Of a stretch of DNA of 64,000 nt, positions 33,795 through 46,635 are shown piece after piece. The stretch covers positions 1,299,501 through 1,363,500 of the forward strand of contig WPIO01000017.1 in NCBI GenBank assembly GCA_009760855.2. Direction: 5' to 3'. Position 1 is the stretch's first letter, and every line of letters starts with the position of its first letter. The stretch is from Cristatella mucedo. Lineage: Eukaryota; Bryozoa; Phylactolaemata; Cristatellidae. The notes under the pieces were generated by a model. The model made no database searches. It had not been told where the DNA came from and saw only the letters and a program-made list of their open reading frames with translations. The translations under genes and the position numbers were made by a program.

Positions 33795-35070
33795 TAGATT
33801 GGCTAGAGGGAGAGTGCGGATACAGTGAAGAGAGAGAAGTGATGGCGATACTCGACTTGCAAATAGGGAGCGAGCGTCGACCTCAAAGCCCTCACGTAGA
33901 CGACCTTACACTATGGATGGGTGGCGCTGATGCGTGCAATTTGCTGCCCATGCTCGATTACTGCCCGACGTTTTATTCAGATGGCCGCCAAAGTGGCTCT
34001 TTAGCACGTTTATTTCAAATATCCCAATGGGAATTTTCTACCAAATGCCGAACTGAGGATTAGTCACCGCTGGCTCTTTGTTGTTGCGATTGCTCAAGGT
34101 AACACGGGTTCGCCCTGTCATCAATAACTACGATCGCTTCGTCGCAATCGGTCTCGTGTTACCATCCACCAAGTATAGCTACAAACGTGTGGCCACGGCT
34201 TTTCACAAATGTTCTTAGGAAACAGGCGGAGCACTTGTAGATGTCCCAATGCTGTCTGCCCCTGCCAATGCGTAATAAACGGCGACGATGCCTGAGCCTT
34301 AAAGCAAGGCTATTGAGTGCTAGGTGCTGCACCGAAAATCGACGGTAGTCCGACGGTAGGTGACTACGGTAGCAATAAAGAGCGCCAATGTCTTAAAATA
34401 ACGGATGTCTCTGTCGTCTGCAGAATAGAACACTCTATTCGACTGCCACCGAGAGCTACTGATGGCTTACACCAGCGCCGGCATACGATTGACTTGTAGC
34501 CCAAACGAATGACCGAGTATTACTACATCAGCTGGGCCAACTATGCCGCCTAATCATAGATTATGATACAATCTACTCCCAATCATTACACTGTGCAACA
34601 CATTTTGTCCCTAGGCACTTAGTGTCATTTTCTAACGGCTTATGCCTCAAAAGTATAGAGAATGGCCCTTATTCGCTACAAGCACTGCCTTTGTGACCAC
34701 GAGGGTGATTAATTTGAGATTGATCCATTTCCGATGAGAAGATTGACGAATTCGGGTCTTTTTTATCACATTTAGCTGAAAATAGCAGCAAATAAATTGA
34801 AATAAACATGTAATAACTCTCAAGTAAAACAAAGAGGGTTCAGAAATCTTTAGATATTCTAAATTTGCGGTGTACTGGTAATTGCTTTCTCTAAGAAATC
34901 AGAAAGCTTAGTCCCCATTATGTTTACGAAATACAATGGTTGGTAAGGACGTTTAAAGTTCAGTATATTCCTGTGGGAGCACTTGCCTTGCTCTTCTGAG
35001 TAAGGTCCCATGTTTTACTTGAATTTTTAGAGAAGAGCATTAAGGATAAAGACTTTAAGGGAAATTCGGT
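33795..35070. other. Unannotated interval
   Basis: Contains a 94-codon plus-strand frame (33779-34063) without a recognisable domain. No repeats identified. Confidence 0.4.
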
Positions 35071-35077
35071 ATCCCTA

Positions 35078-35150
35078 CTGTAAAGCGCCTAGAAAGAGAC
35101 TGAGTTCTCTGAGGGCACTGTATCACGTCCATTGATATTATCATTATCGT
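35078..35150 (+). mobile_element. LINE-B 3' tail
   Basis: TGTAAAGCGCCTAGAAAGAG and GTTCTCTGAGGGCACTGTATC with a degenerate ATT tail. The rest of the UTR is missing. Confidence 0.75.
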
Positions 35151-35183
35151 CATACTCTTCTATGCAAGCGTGAACTATTAACA

Positions 35184-35438
35184 TCATACTCTTCTATGAA
35201 GCTGATCATATTTTTTAGCCTCCAGGTTGCCCAAAAAGCCTTGAGCCGCGTCAATTAAACTGTTCCGGGTTGCTTTCTCCGTCTTGTTCGGCGTCTTGGC
35301 AAAATCGTCGCACTCTATGATCTTCTTTATCCGTAGTCCAGTGAAGACACTAGCTTTGATCCTTGCCTTCAAGCTGCAGTAGAAAGAAACCCTGGAAGCA
35401 CTTAAAAGCTGCTGTCTCAAAGTCTGAAACCGTGACAA
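35184..35438 (-). pseudogene. Fragment of an uncharacterised invertebrate repeat-associated protein
   Basis: The frame contains SLKARIKASVFTG followed by KIIECDDF, then FLGNLEAKKYDQLHRRV and a stop. From memory this resembles a conserved uncharacterised protein, found in many copies in invertebrate genomes, that has a SLKAGHKASVFTG-type block and a FLGN block. I cannot confirm it without a search. Upstream, a second frame (VTVSDFETAAFKCFQGF, about 35400-35450) may be its frameshifted continuation. No function is assigned. Confidence 0.35.
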
Positions 35439-35439
35439 A

Positions 35440-38400
35440 TTGCCTATCGAGGCATAGCTTCAAGAACTTGTTTGCATCAGCGCTTTCTAGCTCTTTTCTT
35501 TTATGGGTCTACAAGCAACTCTTATTTAATGTCGTTCTATCCAATAAAATTATCGGTCCGCTATACGCAATCCCTTTTGAGACAGTGCGCATCATTTTCT
35601 AACGGCTACCCAATAGACCAAGAAAATGAGGAAAGCTCTTGAAATAACCTGGGAGGCCCATCGGAAATGATACTACTCTGAAATCTGAAATTACCTCCCA
35701 TCCATAATCACTATATTTTAAGACACTCGGAAGCATCTTGACATCGATATCGTCCTCTTTCATGTGCTCATGGTGAGCCCTAAGGAGAGACGCTTACTTG
35801 TTCCCGCTGCAAAGCAGCTTATCGTTGAGGCTACTGGATGAACTGTCTCTGAATTGGTGCCAGTCACACGCGATAAAGGTGCTCCCTATAATCTCGAATA
35901 GACCGGCTACGTTGTTGCAGCAGCACAGCTTATCTTGCCAACTAAAGAACTTGGAAAAAGTTGGTTACGCTGTCTCTGATCTGTTACTTACACAAATTTA
36001 TCCAAAGAAGTTCCACTCCTTGAGCTTAGATGTTTGAAGTTCAGCAGTTCCATAGGTATGACCATGGTCTCCAATCAGGTCGTTTAGATCAGATCTGCTT
36101 GGGTAAGTATGGTTTTCACTGCTCAGCCGCGTCCGTGAAATTTGAATCTTCATCTGCAGCATCTCCACCTCTGCCTGACTTTCTGCTCTCTCCTAAAGAT
36201 AGTTGGTCCTGGGTAGCGGGGACGGGAATCTCAGGGCATTGTGCTGCTGAGGCAATTAATAGTGTGGATACATACTGGGAGGGGCGTTCTTGCTAGTTGG
36301 ACGCTTGCAAGGATCCGCCGTGCAGAAGTAGCAGTTGCTAGAGGCGTCAGTCAATTCATATACACAACTCTTGTGCTAGAAAACCTCACGACTCTTTTCT
36401 TAACCGCATCAGCCTGTGAGGCATTCAACAACTGCCTAAAGTAATAGTGATGCGACACACTTTCTAATACAGTGCAAGAAATTTCAACTAGCTAGAAGCA
36501 ATTTTTAAGCATACTTTCAAGAGCTCTCTCGCTGTGTTTGCAAACGAAATGAGGTGCCTAGTTTAGGGGTAGGGCTGGTTTTGATCAACGATAGACATGC
36601 CGAAGAATGCTGTGTAGGCGTCGCACGTTTTAACAGATAACTTCACAGAGTACACTGTACTCCGTGAATATACCTTGTACTTTTTTTGCTCTCGTCTTGA
36701 TAAATATCCACACACGTCGCAAAATGCATCTGTTAGGTGCAAGAAATCTAACGATGCCATGCCAATCAAATATGGCTATTTAGAATTCTTTCACACTGCC
36801 ATACCATACAACTAAAATGCTCGTTTAAGGCACCAGTACTGGTATAATGCTGTGAATACTAGTCTCTAGTGTTATGTCGGCCTAACCTTCACTAATTCGG
36901 GTAGCGAAACAGTGCCTACCGTTTACGCACACCTGAAGTCCGCACCATGCCTAATAAACAAAAATAGAGAGTTATAAAATAGGTTCCTGACAGCAGGAGC
37001 AGAGTTTTTGTTGATCAGAGTTTATTCTCTATTTTATTTGGATACAAATAATTAGGAAATTATACTTCTTACCTAAGGACACAATTGAAACCTGCTACCT
37101 AGTTTTGTAATTTAGAAGCAGCGAATAATATCTAGGCTTTCATAACCTGGCAGATGTACCTTGCCAAGTGTCAGTATCTACAGCCTTTTGTATTTTTCCA
37201 CTAAACAAGCGCAAAAAAAATAGCAGCTATATGAGATTTTTAATGAACTTTCTCCAAGCAATCGCAAGAACAAATAGCAGCTGTATAATCCTCTATCACA
37301 AAACTCTCAAAATACTAGCTGTTAGAGGTCGTTTTTCGTAGCTAGTGGACCGTGGAGGGAGCTGTTTATAAAATGACACAAAGACTCTATAGCTAAGCAT
37401 TACTCTTGAATTCCTAAGATGTAATAGTAGCTATCATTGTCAGAAGTCGGAGACCTTTGTCATTTGCTTAGAGCTTGTTATAAGCCCGGAGTTTTTTCAT
37501 TATTTAGCTTATAAAGATTCAAAGCCGTGCAAGAAAGGCAGAAAGTCAGGTGCTACAGCACACGGTAAATTCGGATCAAAGAGAGAGATTAATGTGTATA
37601 AAATCAACATGTTGTATATAGATTTGAGACGTCGCAGGATCGAACGAACAAGGAAAGTGGGCAGCTTAAAGATAAAGCGCTAGTCTAGCGAGGATCGCTG
37701 TGGAATGCAGAGCTGTGGAATGCAGAGCTGTGGAATGCAGAGCCCGCCCGAATCCCAAAGGCCAAACTACATTCTCCGAATGCAATCCGTGATGAAGGAT
37801 CGAAACTAATTGTGCCTTGTCCCAGAGCACATCAGTGAAAGCCTGTGTCTCTACCCGGATCTTATATTCGACCTTGCCAACTAATGCTCAGGGATCAAAA
37901 AGCACTCGGGTCATGCATCGTTATGGGTAGGACTGACGCTTCACACAAGCAACCAAGACCTTTTCACTGAATGAATTGCCTGAAAGTTCAACCTAAACAC
38001 TTCGCTAAGTTAACAATGGTATATATTTGTCACAAATTCTTAAATATCTTGATTGTAAAAAAGATAAGAGGTGCAGATTAGTAATTTAGCATTCGCGCAA
38101 ATATTCTACCGGATTAATTGAACTATGGGGTTTTCAATGCAGCCGAGTCGATAATAGTTTCGAACTAAAAATAAAAACCCACGTTACAGGGTGAGCTGAG
38201 TGTAGTAAAAAAGGTTAGGTATTGAGCAGCTGAGTAAGCGAGGTCAATGGGCATATTAATTTGAGGCGGTAGTGCTTCTGCTCCAATAACTTCGCCGGTT
38301 GTTGACCGATTTTAAATTTTGATAAATTTATTCAGACGCCCATGTGGCTTAACAATCATTAGGTAACTTTTGGAATAGTTTAGTACGAAACGGGAATGAA

Positions 38401-41094
38401 AAAATGCTTTCTCTGACCATCAAGGCCTTCATTGTTGTGTGTGCTCATTTATATTGTGATGGCCTACTGTACTAAAGGCCTCTTCATGTCGGTCAGTAGG
38501 CCCTATCAGCGACTCAATCACACTGTCCTAGCTCATTTAAATAACGTCTGAGGCAAATGCTTTGCGCGATGCTGCCTCCTGGCTGCGGAACTTACTTTCA
38601 CAAATCGTGCGTTACTTTTTAATTTTTTTACAAGGTGCTGTCAGCGAAAACCATCAATGCTTTGAGTGAGATTCCGAAAATCCTCCGGGGTTCTATAAAC
38701 TTGTCCTTCCGGCTGCTCCCTTGAGTTACAAAAGGAGACGGTTTTACAGGAGGTATAAGACCACGAAGCACAGACCTCCGGTACAATAACATGACACTCT
38801 AGTGTACGCATTTTAATTCTACGGGCTTGTTAGGAACCAACGAATGCCCTTTAACTTGACGAGCACCGTAAAATCCAAATGGTGTCGGGTCACTTTACTA
38901 GCAGTTTGGCTTTTAACAAAGAAGAAAGGCGATAATCGCTCTCTGTTCAAATGCACCGCAAATTAAACCCGTGTAGAAGCAATCTTGCAAACGCATATCC
39001 GGATCCGGAAAGAGTAGGAATTGGCAAAAGAAAGCCTTAAATGCAGGTCGCATCTCTGAATGCGTACATCAACTTGTCAGGTCGCATATTGCAGCACTGG
39101 TCTATCCCCTTTCTTAACTCATCGAGCGAAAAAGCAGGCTAATCAGTTCCCCTCGGCAGAAGCCGTAGACACGGCAACGAGAATAAGGACTGTATCCATC
39201 GAGCCAAGCTCGCTTTATCGACTGCTGCATCCATTGAGTAGGTCACCAACATGCCGAGAAAATTGTCATGCGCACCTCAAACGGCCTGGCTGCGATCTTG
39301 ACAGCGTTGAATCAATAAGATTCCGTGCTAAGCCTGATATCAGAAGGCGTATTTCAGGCGTAGCTGGGGATGGGGAGCAACAGCCGTAAGAGCTGTAAGC
39401 GCTTGGCGTAGGCTCGCTGAGCTAGCGGAAGCGCTATATAGCTGGCGTCCTGCTTGAATATCTCCGCCAACCCTGCCGAGGAGATGGATTCTATTGGCCG
39501 GCGAAGCCGCTAAAGTCGATAAGTGGTTGCTGATTTCTAAAATATATCTCAGACGACTGCCCGAAGGTCACGCTTGTGCGATGCCTAAACAAGAGTAAAG
39601 CAGATAAGTAAGTGGATAGTCCTTATTAACAGCGAGTCACTAAAGAGGCGGATCCGTTCGAGAACAGTGTATATCGTTGAGCTTGGCATGCTTAGTTTTA
39701 CGACGCTTCTCACGAATTTCTCAATGAAAGTGGCTAATGCAGAATGTTGAAAACATTCGTACACCCTGCATCATTCTTGAAAGTTCTGAAAAATAGCAGC
39801 TCTGGCCATAGGTTAATGGCTGCTGGTTAAAGCAAGTTTAACTTGTTTCATCTTCTGAGCCTCAATGTGCGCATTTTTAAATGTTTCTTTGAAAGTATTG
39901 GCACAGCTTCTTATTATCGACAAGTCATATTTAGAACTTACTAGCGTGGGCTGCCAAGATGAAGCAATATCAAACTGGCTCTTCGGCGAGAGTGTCCGAC
40001 ATAATGAAGGAACCGTCGAGCGCACCTACCTTCTAGCATCAACTCCTGGCATGGTCAACGTGCTGAGACTATAGTCTGCAGCCGATATTCTCACATGCTT
40101 TCTGATCAAAGCGCTTGTATATTGATCAACTGTCCCCCCTCCAAGTTCTAGGCGGTGCGATCAAGAGAGCAGGCTACTACACTGCGCTGCCCCGAGGTTC
40201 CGATTTTTCGCAAGGTCACACAGGACATAGTAAGTTGTTTCTACTTACGCCATGGCAGCGACTGCAACTGGAACAACGAGTTCTCTGACCCTGAACCAAT
40301 CCGGCTGTCGGCTGAGATGTCGTTAAATCAAGCTTGACTTCGCGTCTCTTGCAGCCGCCAGCCGTTGACGGAATCGCGGTGGACAAGTGCTTGCATCCCT
40401 AATTTCGTTACATGTCCCCCACATGGGATAGCTGGGCGACGCATGACGTCCAGTAGCCATTAAAGGCAATTACTGCCCATTTGTACAGTCTTTGATCAAT
40501 TCCCAGATGCCTCATTTTGTCATTGTCTCACCGCAAGGGAGCTGGCCACCGTGGCCGCGCTCTGCCACGGTGAACGACGGAGCTAATTAGAAACCCCTCA
40601 CCGAATCGTGGGATTAATGACAATGTGGCCGGCATTGCGAGTAGGCCCGAAGAAGTAACACGGCTACATTTAGAGCATTAATTCGACGAGCAGCCTACAA
40701 TTATTATTCTTCTTCTATTGACATTCAAATCTGGGATGGAAGACCTAATTAGAAACCGATCTCCGTTACTTTAAAAGGTAGGTCATGCCGCATGATCGCT
40801 GCACGACATTTGCTCCATGTTTATGTATTTCCCTAATGTGCTAATGCGTGCTGCAATTACTAATGACAAAATTGCTAATTAATGAAATACCCCTTTCCGG
40901 CCTTTTGGAAGTTTCTAAAAAGCGATTGAATTCTCTCACGGTGCTGTTGAAAAATGTTATTATAAATTTGGATACTATCATTATTACGAAGGCAAATAGC
41001 CGTTACTTGACAGCTTGTTTCGTCACTCTCATTCTCTGTAAAGACCGAATGCCGCAGCTTGTCTCTCAACTTTTTATCTTTATCAAACCCGTAC
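35440..41094. other. Long repeat-poor interval
   Basis: About 5.6 kb with no LINE tail that I can recognise until about 40.8 kb (a weak ATT-tailed LINE-like 3' end at 40800-40965: AAAAAGCGATTGAATTCTCTC). Contains a 15-bp triplication at 37698-37742 and scattered short frames (largest 109 codons, 39060-39389) without domains. It could be intronic or intergenic. Confidence 0.45.
37698..37742. repeat. 15-bp unit tandemly triplicated
   Basis: Three exact copies of CTGTGGAATGCAGAG in a row. Perfect identity suggests recent slippage. Confidence 0.95.
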
Positions 41095-41720
41095 GATAAT
41101 AATACGAATAATTATAATAAAAATAGTTTGTTTTATATTGCGATCTAAGATAAATCAATCTTTGTCTATGCCATTTGTAATTGACTGCAAGAGAATCAAT
41201 AATCAAAGGGCATGACATGCACGGTATTAATCATGCTGCAGTAAGCATGTACCATGATCAGGTCATCATGCTATATCAAACAAAAGCAGACACTCAGGGC
41301 CGCTAGTTAGTACAACCTCTGGCTGGTAACGTGCACTGAATTGTGTCCATGTAAGCACTGGAAGCGCATGGGAGCACTCAAAACGAGGTCGCTGCGGCGA
41401 GATGGAAGCTGATTGCACCTTACATTTTTTTGGCTAAGGCTTGAAAATTGCCAGTAATGGCCGTAGCTTAAAGTGATTTACAGACTTTGGCGAAAAAAAG
41501 CTGAAGACTTGATTACCAAAAGGTTTCAATTTAGCGAAAGTGTCGGCGAGGAGATTAGATGCTACGGAGTGGAGCGGATCATGCGAAACCACACTAGAAG
41601 AGGTCGGGTAAGTAGGCTTGTAAAAGCGATTTAAGCCACGCGTAAGCGAGATAATTTATCTTGAAACCGATTCTGTACTCGATAAGGAGGCAGTAAAGCT
41701 CAGACAGATATGAGATACTG
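41095..41720 (-). mobile_element. LINE-C 3' fragment
   Basis: AATAATA tail, a decayed 3' motif, CTGCAAGAGAATCAATAATCAAAGG, CATGACATGCACGGTA, CACTCAGGGCC and the CACTGAATTGTG segment match the UTRs at 27066-27480 and 32203. The coding part above 41400 is too decayed to read. Confidence 0.65.
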
Positions 41721-41805
41721 TGGCAGCTAGTGGGGTGCTGTAGAACCTGTTATATTAATTACGTGCTAAGCTATGGATGCAACGCTATTGCGTTACTGTT
41801 TATGG

Positions 41806-41807
<2 letters not shown>

Positions 41808-41880
<73 letters not shown>

Positions 41881-41890
41881 AATATATATA
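41808..41890. repeat. (CA)n-(TA)n compound microsatellite
   Basis: About 29 CA units followed by TA units. The open Thr/His frame across it is an artefact. Confidence 0.97.
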
Positions 41891-42144
41891 ATTCCTACCT
41901 TGCCTTCGGCCATGTTCTGTATCGTCCATCTCATTCTTCTAATTGGCAAGTAAGCAAATTGTGGAAGAGTATACACCGCATAAATTCATTTAATACAATT
42001 ACTAGTGTAGAGATGTTAAGTAAATAACTATCACTAATCACTCTAGACGCCTAGTGATAGCAAAGGGATAGCTCACTGTGTGCTTGCCTATCAAGTCCCT
42101 TTGGGCTATAAGTTCTCATAATACGCGCATAACTTCAATGTATA

Positions 42145-42310
42145 AAAATATAATTAATTTGTGTAGCACCCCAAGAGAACTTAATCTCTATTCAGGCGCT
42201 TCACATATGCCTTGGGGCTTAAGCACCCCCCCCCCCCGACCTCAGCCAGACCTTGGTCGTGGCGAACACCTTAACCGCATTACCAAACCAGCTCAAGCGA
42301 CCACACAGCT
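42145..42310 (-). mobile_element. SINE1, minus strand
   Basis: Complement shows the A-box-like GGTTTGGTAATGCGGTTAAGG, a B-box region interrupted by a 12-base C run (42227-42238), and the 3' part AAGCGCCTGAATAGAGATTAAG (complement of 42180-42200). The C run probably arose by slippage in the B box. Confidence 0.7.
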
Positions 42311-43765
42311 ACTCCACTTGATGTCATCTTTAAAGGGGCCACCACTTAAGTCAAAGTCAGTGATCGATCAGTTTTTACAGTAAAAACCATATGGGCACGG
42401 TCTATTTAGCAAACGTCTCAGCAATTTCATTTGGGAACTAACTGAAAAGTTATATTTTGCTCCTTGCATTCAAGCTCAACTCTTTTTGAAAACCCCACAT
42501 TTAACAAAGCCGGCACAATATCCAGTTCGATTCGTCAAATTTTGGCCAGTAATTTCAACATGAGCCGAAAACCAGTTTCTGATTTGATTTTTGTTTCTCT
42601 GGCTGCTAGAACCGCGAAGCACCTCCCAGCTTACAATTTCACTATAGAGGACCCTGTGCAAGGCTATCCGCTGTCGGCTGCAGATCGAGAATTCTACCAA
42701 GCGAATTGGACGATGCTGAAATCTCAATCAGTGAGTGCAGGAAGCAACACTATCACCTATATTCTTCAGCTGCAAACTCTCGCAGAGAAGCATTTTTGCA
42801 ATGCGAAAAATAACTGATGCAGTTGAAACGGGGGGGGGAGGATTTTACATATGACACTCGTGTTTTTATATGCTAGTAATCGAGCTAATTGCCAATCTAT
42901 TTTACTCCATCTTTCAGGGGCTTGATAGGAGGAAAATGTCACCAAGTAAGTACAATGTCGTTGTACTAACTGTACTTGACTCAGACCCGAGTTTCTCCCC
43001 CGCATAGAAGAGGAAGGTAAGTAGAGGTTCGTCCTGTATGCAGCGTTTTGGAAGTTGTTGATTGACCATGAACTAGCGGGAGATAGCTTGTCTGATCTCG
43101 ATGAGATCGAGCAATATGCTTGATCGGGAAATGCAAGCTATTGTACGTCGCGGTGAAGGCGTGGCAATTTCCATGTAGCCAGTACTGTGGCCAGGCTGCT
43201 CGCGGTGGTTGCACTGTAATCCTTGTTCGCGGAAAAATTCAAATCTTAAAATAAGTTGGCCGGTAGTGTGAGCACAGAATTAGAGTTGACGATCGCCAAT
43301 GGACAAGTATTAGAAGGTATGTAAAATTCTAATCCAGGTCAAGCCGCATCGTGGTTACAGAACCTCCATTAATTAATGTAATCTATTAATTGCATAAATA
43401 AACTGTGAGCACCTTCATACGGACAGACACAAGCGTTAAGTCCGAGGGCAGATTTTGGCTATCGACTTAATCTTGAATAAAACGTCTCGCACATTCAGAA
43501 CGAAGCCCTTCTGGGCTGATTTGATTTGCTTTGGCTATGAAAGCATAGGGAAAGTATAACACAGAGTAGTAAAAAACCGAACACGTTAGCTCGTGCTAAA
43601 AACTTAAAAATATGGCTAAAACTGCAATGGCTGACAGGGAGCCGAATAGTTTAGTACAAAGCTCATGTATCCACTGTCGACTGTACCCACCATAGCTGCA
43701 TTCTCCACTTTCCCCTGCCTCTTACAGACCATGTAAGTTATATAAATTTATATCCGTTTCAACAG
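42311..43765. other. Interval with one unrecognised open frame
   Basis: A 117-codon plus-strand frame (42464-42817) containing EDPVQGYPLSAADREFYQANW looks more protein-like than most here, but it matches no family I know. It could be an exon or chance. The remainder is unannotated. Confidence 0.3.
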
Positions 43766-43769
43766 ACTC

Positions 43770-43905
43770 GTTCATGAAGAGGAATAAAAGCCGTAGGGGC
43801 CATCACACTCGCTTGCAGTTGGAGATAAAGAATTGGCTGCTGCAGGACTCGAACCCCATGATCTGGATCGTGAATTGTGATTACTCAACGACTAGGCGGA
43901 GACCT
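43770..43905 (-). mobile_element. SINE2, minus strand
   Basis: Complement reads GGGGTTCGAGTCCTGCAGCAGCC (B box in the first part), then AATTCTTTATCTCC, AACTGCAAGCG and TTTTATTCCTCTTC, the same order of blocks as 61530-61690. Confidence 0.65.
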
Positions 43906-44311
43906 ATATATGATTTCGAACCCCTCTACATGCTAAGGGTTCTTGTAATATCAAAAGAACTAAGATTCTGTGAAACTAGAGAACCACATACACCTAAACA
44001 CTGAAACCCGCAAATTTCAAGGTAAGTTTACGTGAACATTTTACCTTTGCTTGAAAGGTTTGTGCCGAAATTTCTTATTTAGCAGTGCGTCAGCAATCGC
44101 TGTCTTATAGGGTTGAGCTTGACTGCCTTTGTTGCTGTGCATGCAAACGTATTAGAACCAGCACACTATTCTAAAGCGGTAGTATTATTGAACCAGTCCA
44201 AAGGACTGCAAGAGTCACCTAAAAATAATACGGTCTTTTAACGAACCTAATGAAGAGCGCGGCATAACGATGAACGAAAGATCTTTCTAGCACAATCTTG
44301 AATCGGACGAA

Positions 44312-44680
44312 ATAATAATAATAATAATGAGTAATGATATTCTCTAATGTTCCATGAGAGAAACGAATCTCTATCCACGCGTTCTAAAATTCGACAAAAG
44401 AGATTCAATACCGTAACTTAATGGCAAGCAAGGTATCATGATAAGACAGACATGAGAAGCACACGAGAAGAAACGAGAAGCACACAAGAAGACTCTCGTG
44501 GCTTCTGGTTATTAGGAGCCCTGAATAGCAATGTGCACTGAGTTCAGCATAGCGTGCGTAGGAAGGAAGATACGTTCACTAAGGAGTTACACTGATGTGA
44601 CGTGTATCGGTGTTCCACATTGTCACAGCACGTGCAGTTTCAGAACATGGGTCACAAAAGACAATACGATCAGAGAAGGT
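44312..44680 (-). mobile_element. LINE-C-like 3' fragment, decayed
   Basis: AATAATAATAATGAGTAATG tail, GAGAAACGAATCTCTATCC (complement of the shared GGATAGAGATT motif) and a UTR-like segment with AAGCAAGGTATCATG. Coding sequence is not readable. Confidence 0.55.
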
Positions 44681-45167
44681 AGGTTTTTAAACTTCTTTTT
44701 TTAATGCCATCAAATCACAAAAGCACGCGATTGCTGGCAACAGATCGTTTGCGGCTTGTATGCCGCGAATGCAAACGCTATCCTTCGACCCAATGTTTCG
44801 CATCCAATGCAGATAAGAAATAAAAATGCTGACCCCATAAACGAAAATAAACTATCAAAGCAATATATATATGTATATATTTATTTATTAAAATTGTTCA
44901 ACTAGTATAGATAAATTAGCCGGCGGTTCCCAGCCCTGCCGGGGTCGAAGGTGCTACCCGGGCCTCCGGTTCAGGAACAGGGACAGCACCGCTTCCGAGC
45001 CCATAATATAGCGTCGGATACGCAGTGCCCCCTTAATTAATGCCTTCTACTCTGCGCGTGCGATGCCGAGGTCAGCCAGGCAAGCTTCATTGTTTGGCCA
45101 CAAGCTGCCGAGAGACCACTGTCGACCGTTAGCCAGTGGTCAGAAAAGACCGCTCAATGGCTGCATA

Positions 45168-45173
<6 letters not shown>

Positions 45174-45200
<27 letters not shown>

Positions 45201-45210
45201 GCGTGTGTGT
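45174..45210. repeat. (TG)n microsatellite
   Basis: About 18 TG units with one CG interruption. Confidence 0.95.
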
Positions 45211-45504
45211 TTAGTGGTGGCAGGCGCATGTTCATTGCAATGCTAGCATAAATGCCAGCATAAAACTTCTGCATTCTACTTAGCTTCTTATAAAAAATGT
45301 TCACTGGATATGAATTACCCAATAGCATGGAAATCTGGTTCAAATGTCGCTGGCCGTCGTTCTTGATCTCTTGCCATCTTCTGTTCATTATACGCGATAA
45401 CTTTTGCTTCTGCTAATCACCGGAGGTTTCGCTTTAGCGAGCACTCACATCCATCTGCACAGCCCTCGTGCCAATGCTACAGAGTGCCGCCGCCGCTGCC
45501 ACCG

Positions 45505-45890
45505 CAGCTGCAGCTCAAAGCTGTTCCATTCCTCCGCTCAAAGACCGTTGGCGGCAGAAGCTGTAGCTCTGCAGGTCCCAGACTGCGGAACTCGCTTCAC
45601 TCAATTCTTACGCAACGACAACTACTCTCCTACTGCCAACTATGGCTCATCCTTTTCAGCGTCCCTGAGCTGCTACTTCCATGCTACTCACTACCTCAAC
45701 TGCTCTCCTGACTCTGCTATGCTTCCCACTTTCTCTTTGCTGCGTGAGACGAAGTCTGTTGGCTACCGAATGCGTACCGAAAGCCGCTTAAGCCCTGAGT
45801 GCGCTATACAAAACTCTCCTGCGTAACACCCACATGATCTTTATGACTTTGTGGAGTTACAGACGGAGATACATTACATTACATAGCCTT
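45505..45890 (+). mobile_element. LINE-A 3' fragment with TACATT tail
   Basis: 5'-truncated. AVPFLRSKTVGGRSCSSAGP and NSLHSILTQRQL are split over two frames (45404-45826 and 45484-45711). The conserved end (CTCCTGCGTAACACCCACATG, GGAGTTACAGACGGAGA) and a TACATTACATTACAT tail follow. Best view of the family's terminal repeat. Confidence 0.85.
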
Positions 45891-46550
45891 CCCCAGCGGT
45901 TGGGGGGTGGGGCGGAAGCGAGGAGAGGTGAGCGATGTGACTCGCGACCTGTCCACCGTGAGAGCAGACGATAAATTCAATAGAGCGCCGCTCACTGCGC
46001 CTGTCTCGAGCGAAGGACAAAGGATCAAAGGCTTGCTAAGCCGACAGCTGCCAGCCACTGAAAGTGAGTTTCGATTTTCGCAATGCAATTTTTTAATTTA
46101 CTGGGCTTCATAAAAACGCGCAGACTGCTAGTTTCTAATGAAAAAGACCCATCAAGATACTGATGTCAACGTCTGGTCATCCAAATGGAATGCTTTGGAT
46201 CATTATTTGATGTCTAGATTTTACCTAACCTAAAATCCGAGGAAGAATTCTCTGAAGTACTTTACAAGGATTGTCTATGAGCAGGTTTTGTGAATAATTA
46301 GCTGTATATCGCGGATAAAGAGAGTGTGGAAAAGAAGAGAGAGGAGAGTGGCTATCGCACCAATAAGACAGCGACGCAGAGCGATTTCTAGGACGCTTAA
46401 TTTGCATAGCTTGCGAGGTGTTAGAATAAGTCTTTCTTACAATTTAGTAATGTGCAGCAGCTTAGGTCGCGAGCAACTATTTGTGAAGAAAATCATGCCA
46501 AATATGGCCAATTGAAAATATTCAAACATAAAAGAACTTGATAGCATCCT

Positions 46551-46635
46551 ATAATAATAATAAAAATAATAATATTCTTGATAAAGCACCCTTGAGAACT
46601 CAATCTCTTCCTAGGCTCTTTACACGTCAATACAT
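46551..46635 (-). mobile_element. LINE-B 3' tail
   Basis: AATAATAATAAAAATAATAAT, TTGATAAAGCACCC and AACTCAATCTCTTCCTAGG: the minus-strand hairpin region with a decayed arm. Confidence 0.75.

Noticed and set aside
35152-35200. Direct repeat CATACTCTTCTATG near the LINE-B tail, considered as a target duplication
   Set aside because: Both copies lie on the same (3') side of the LINE tail, so they do not flank the insertion; more likely a small tandem duplication.
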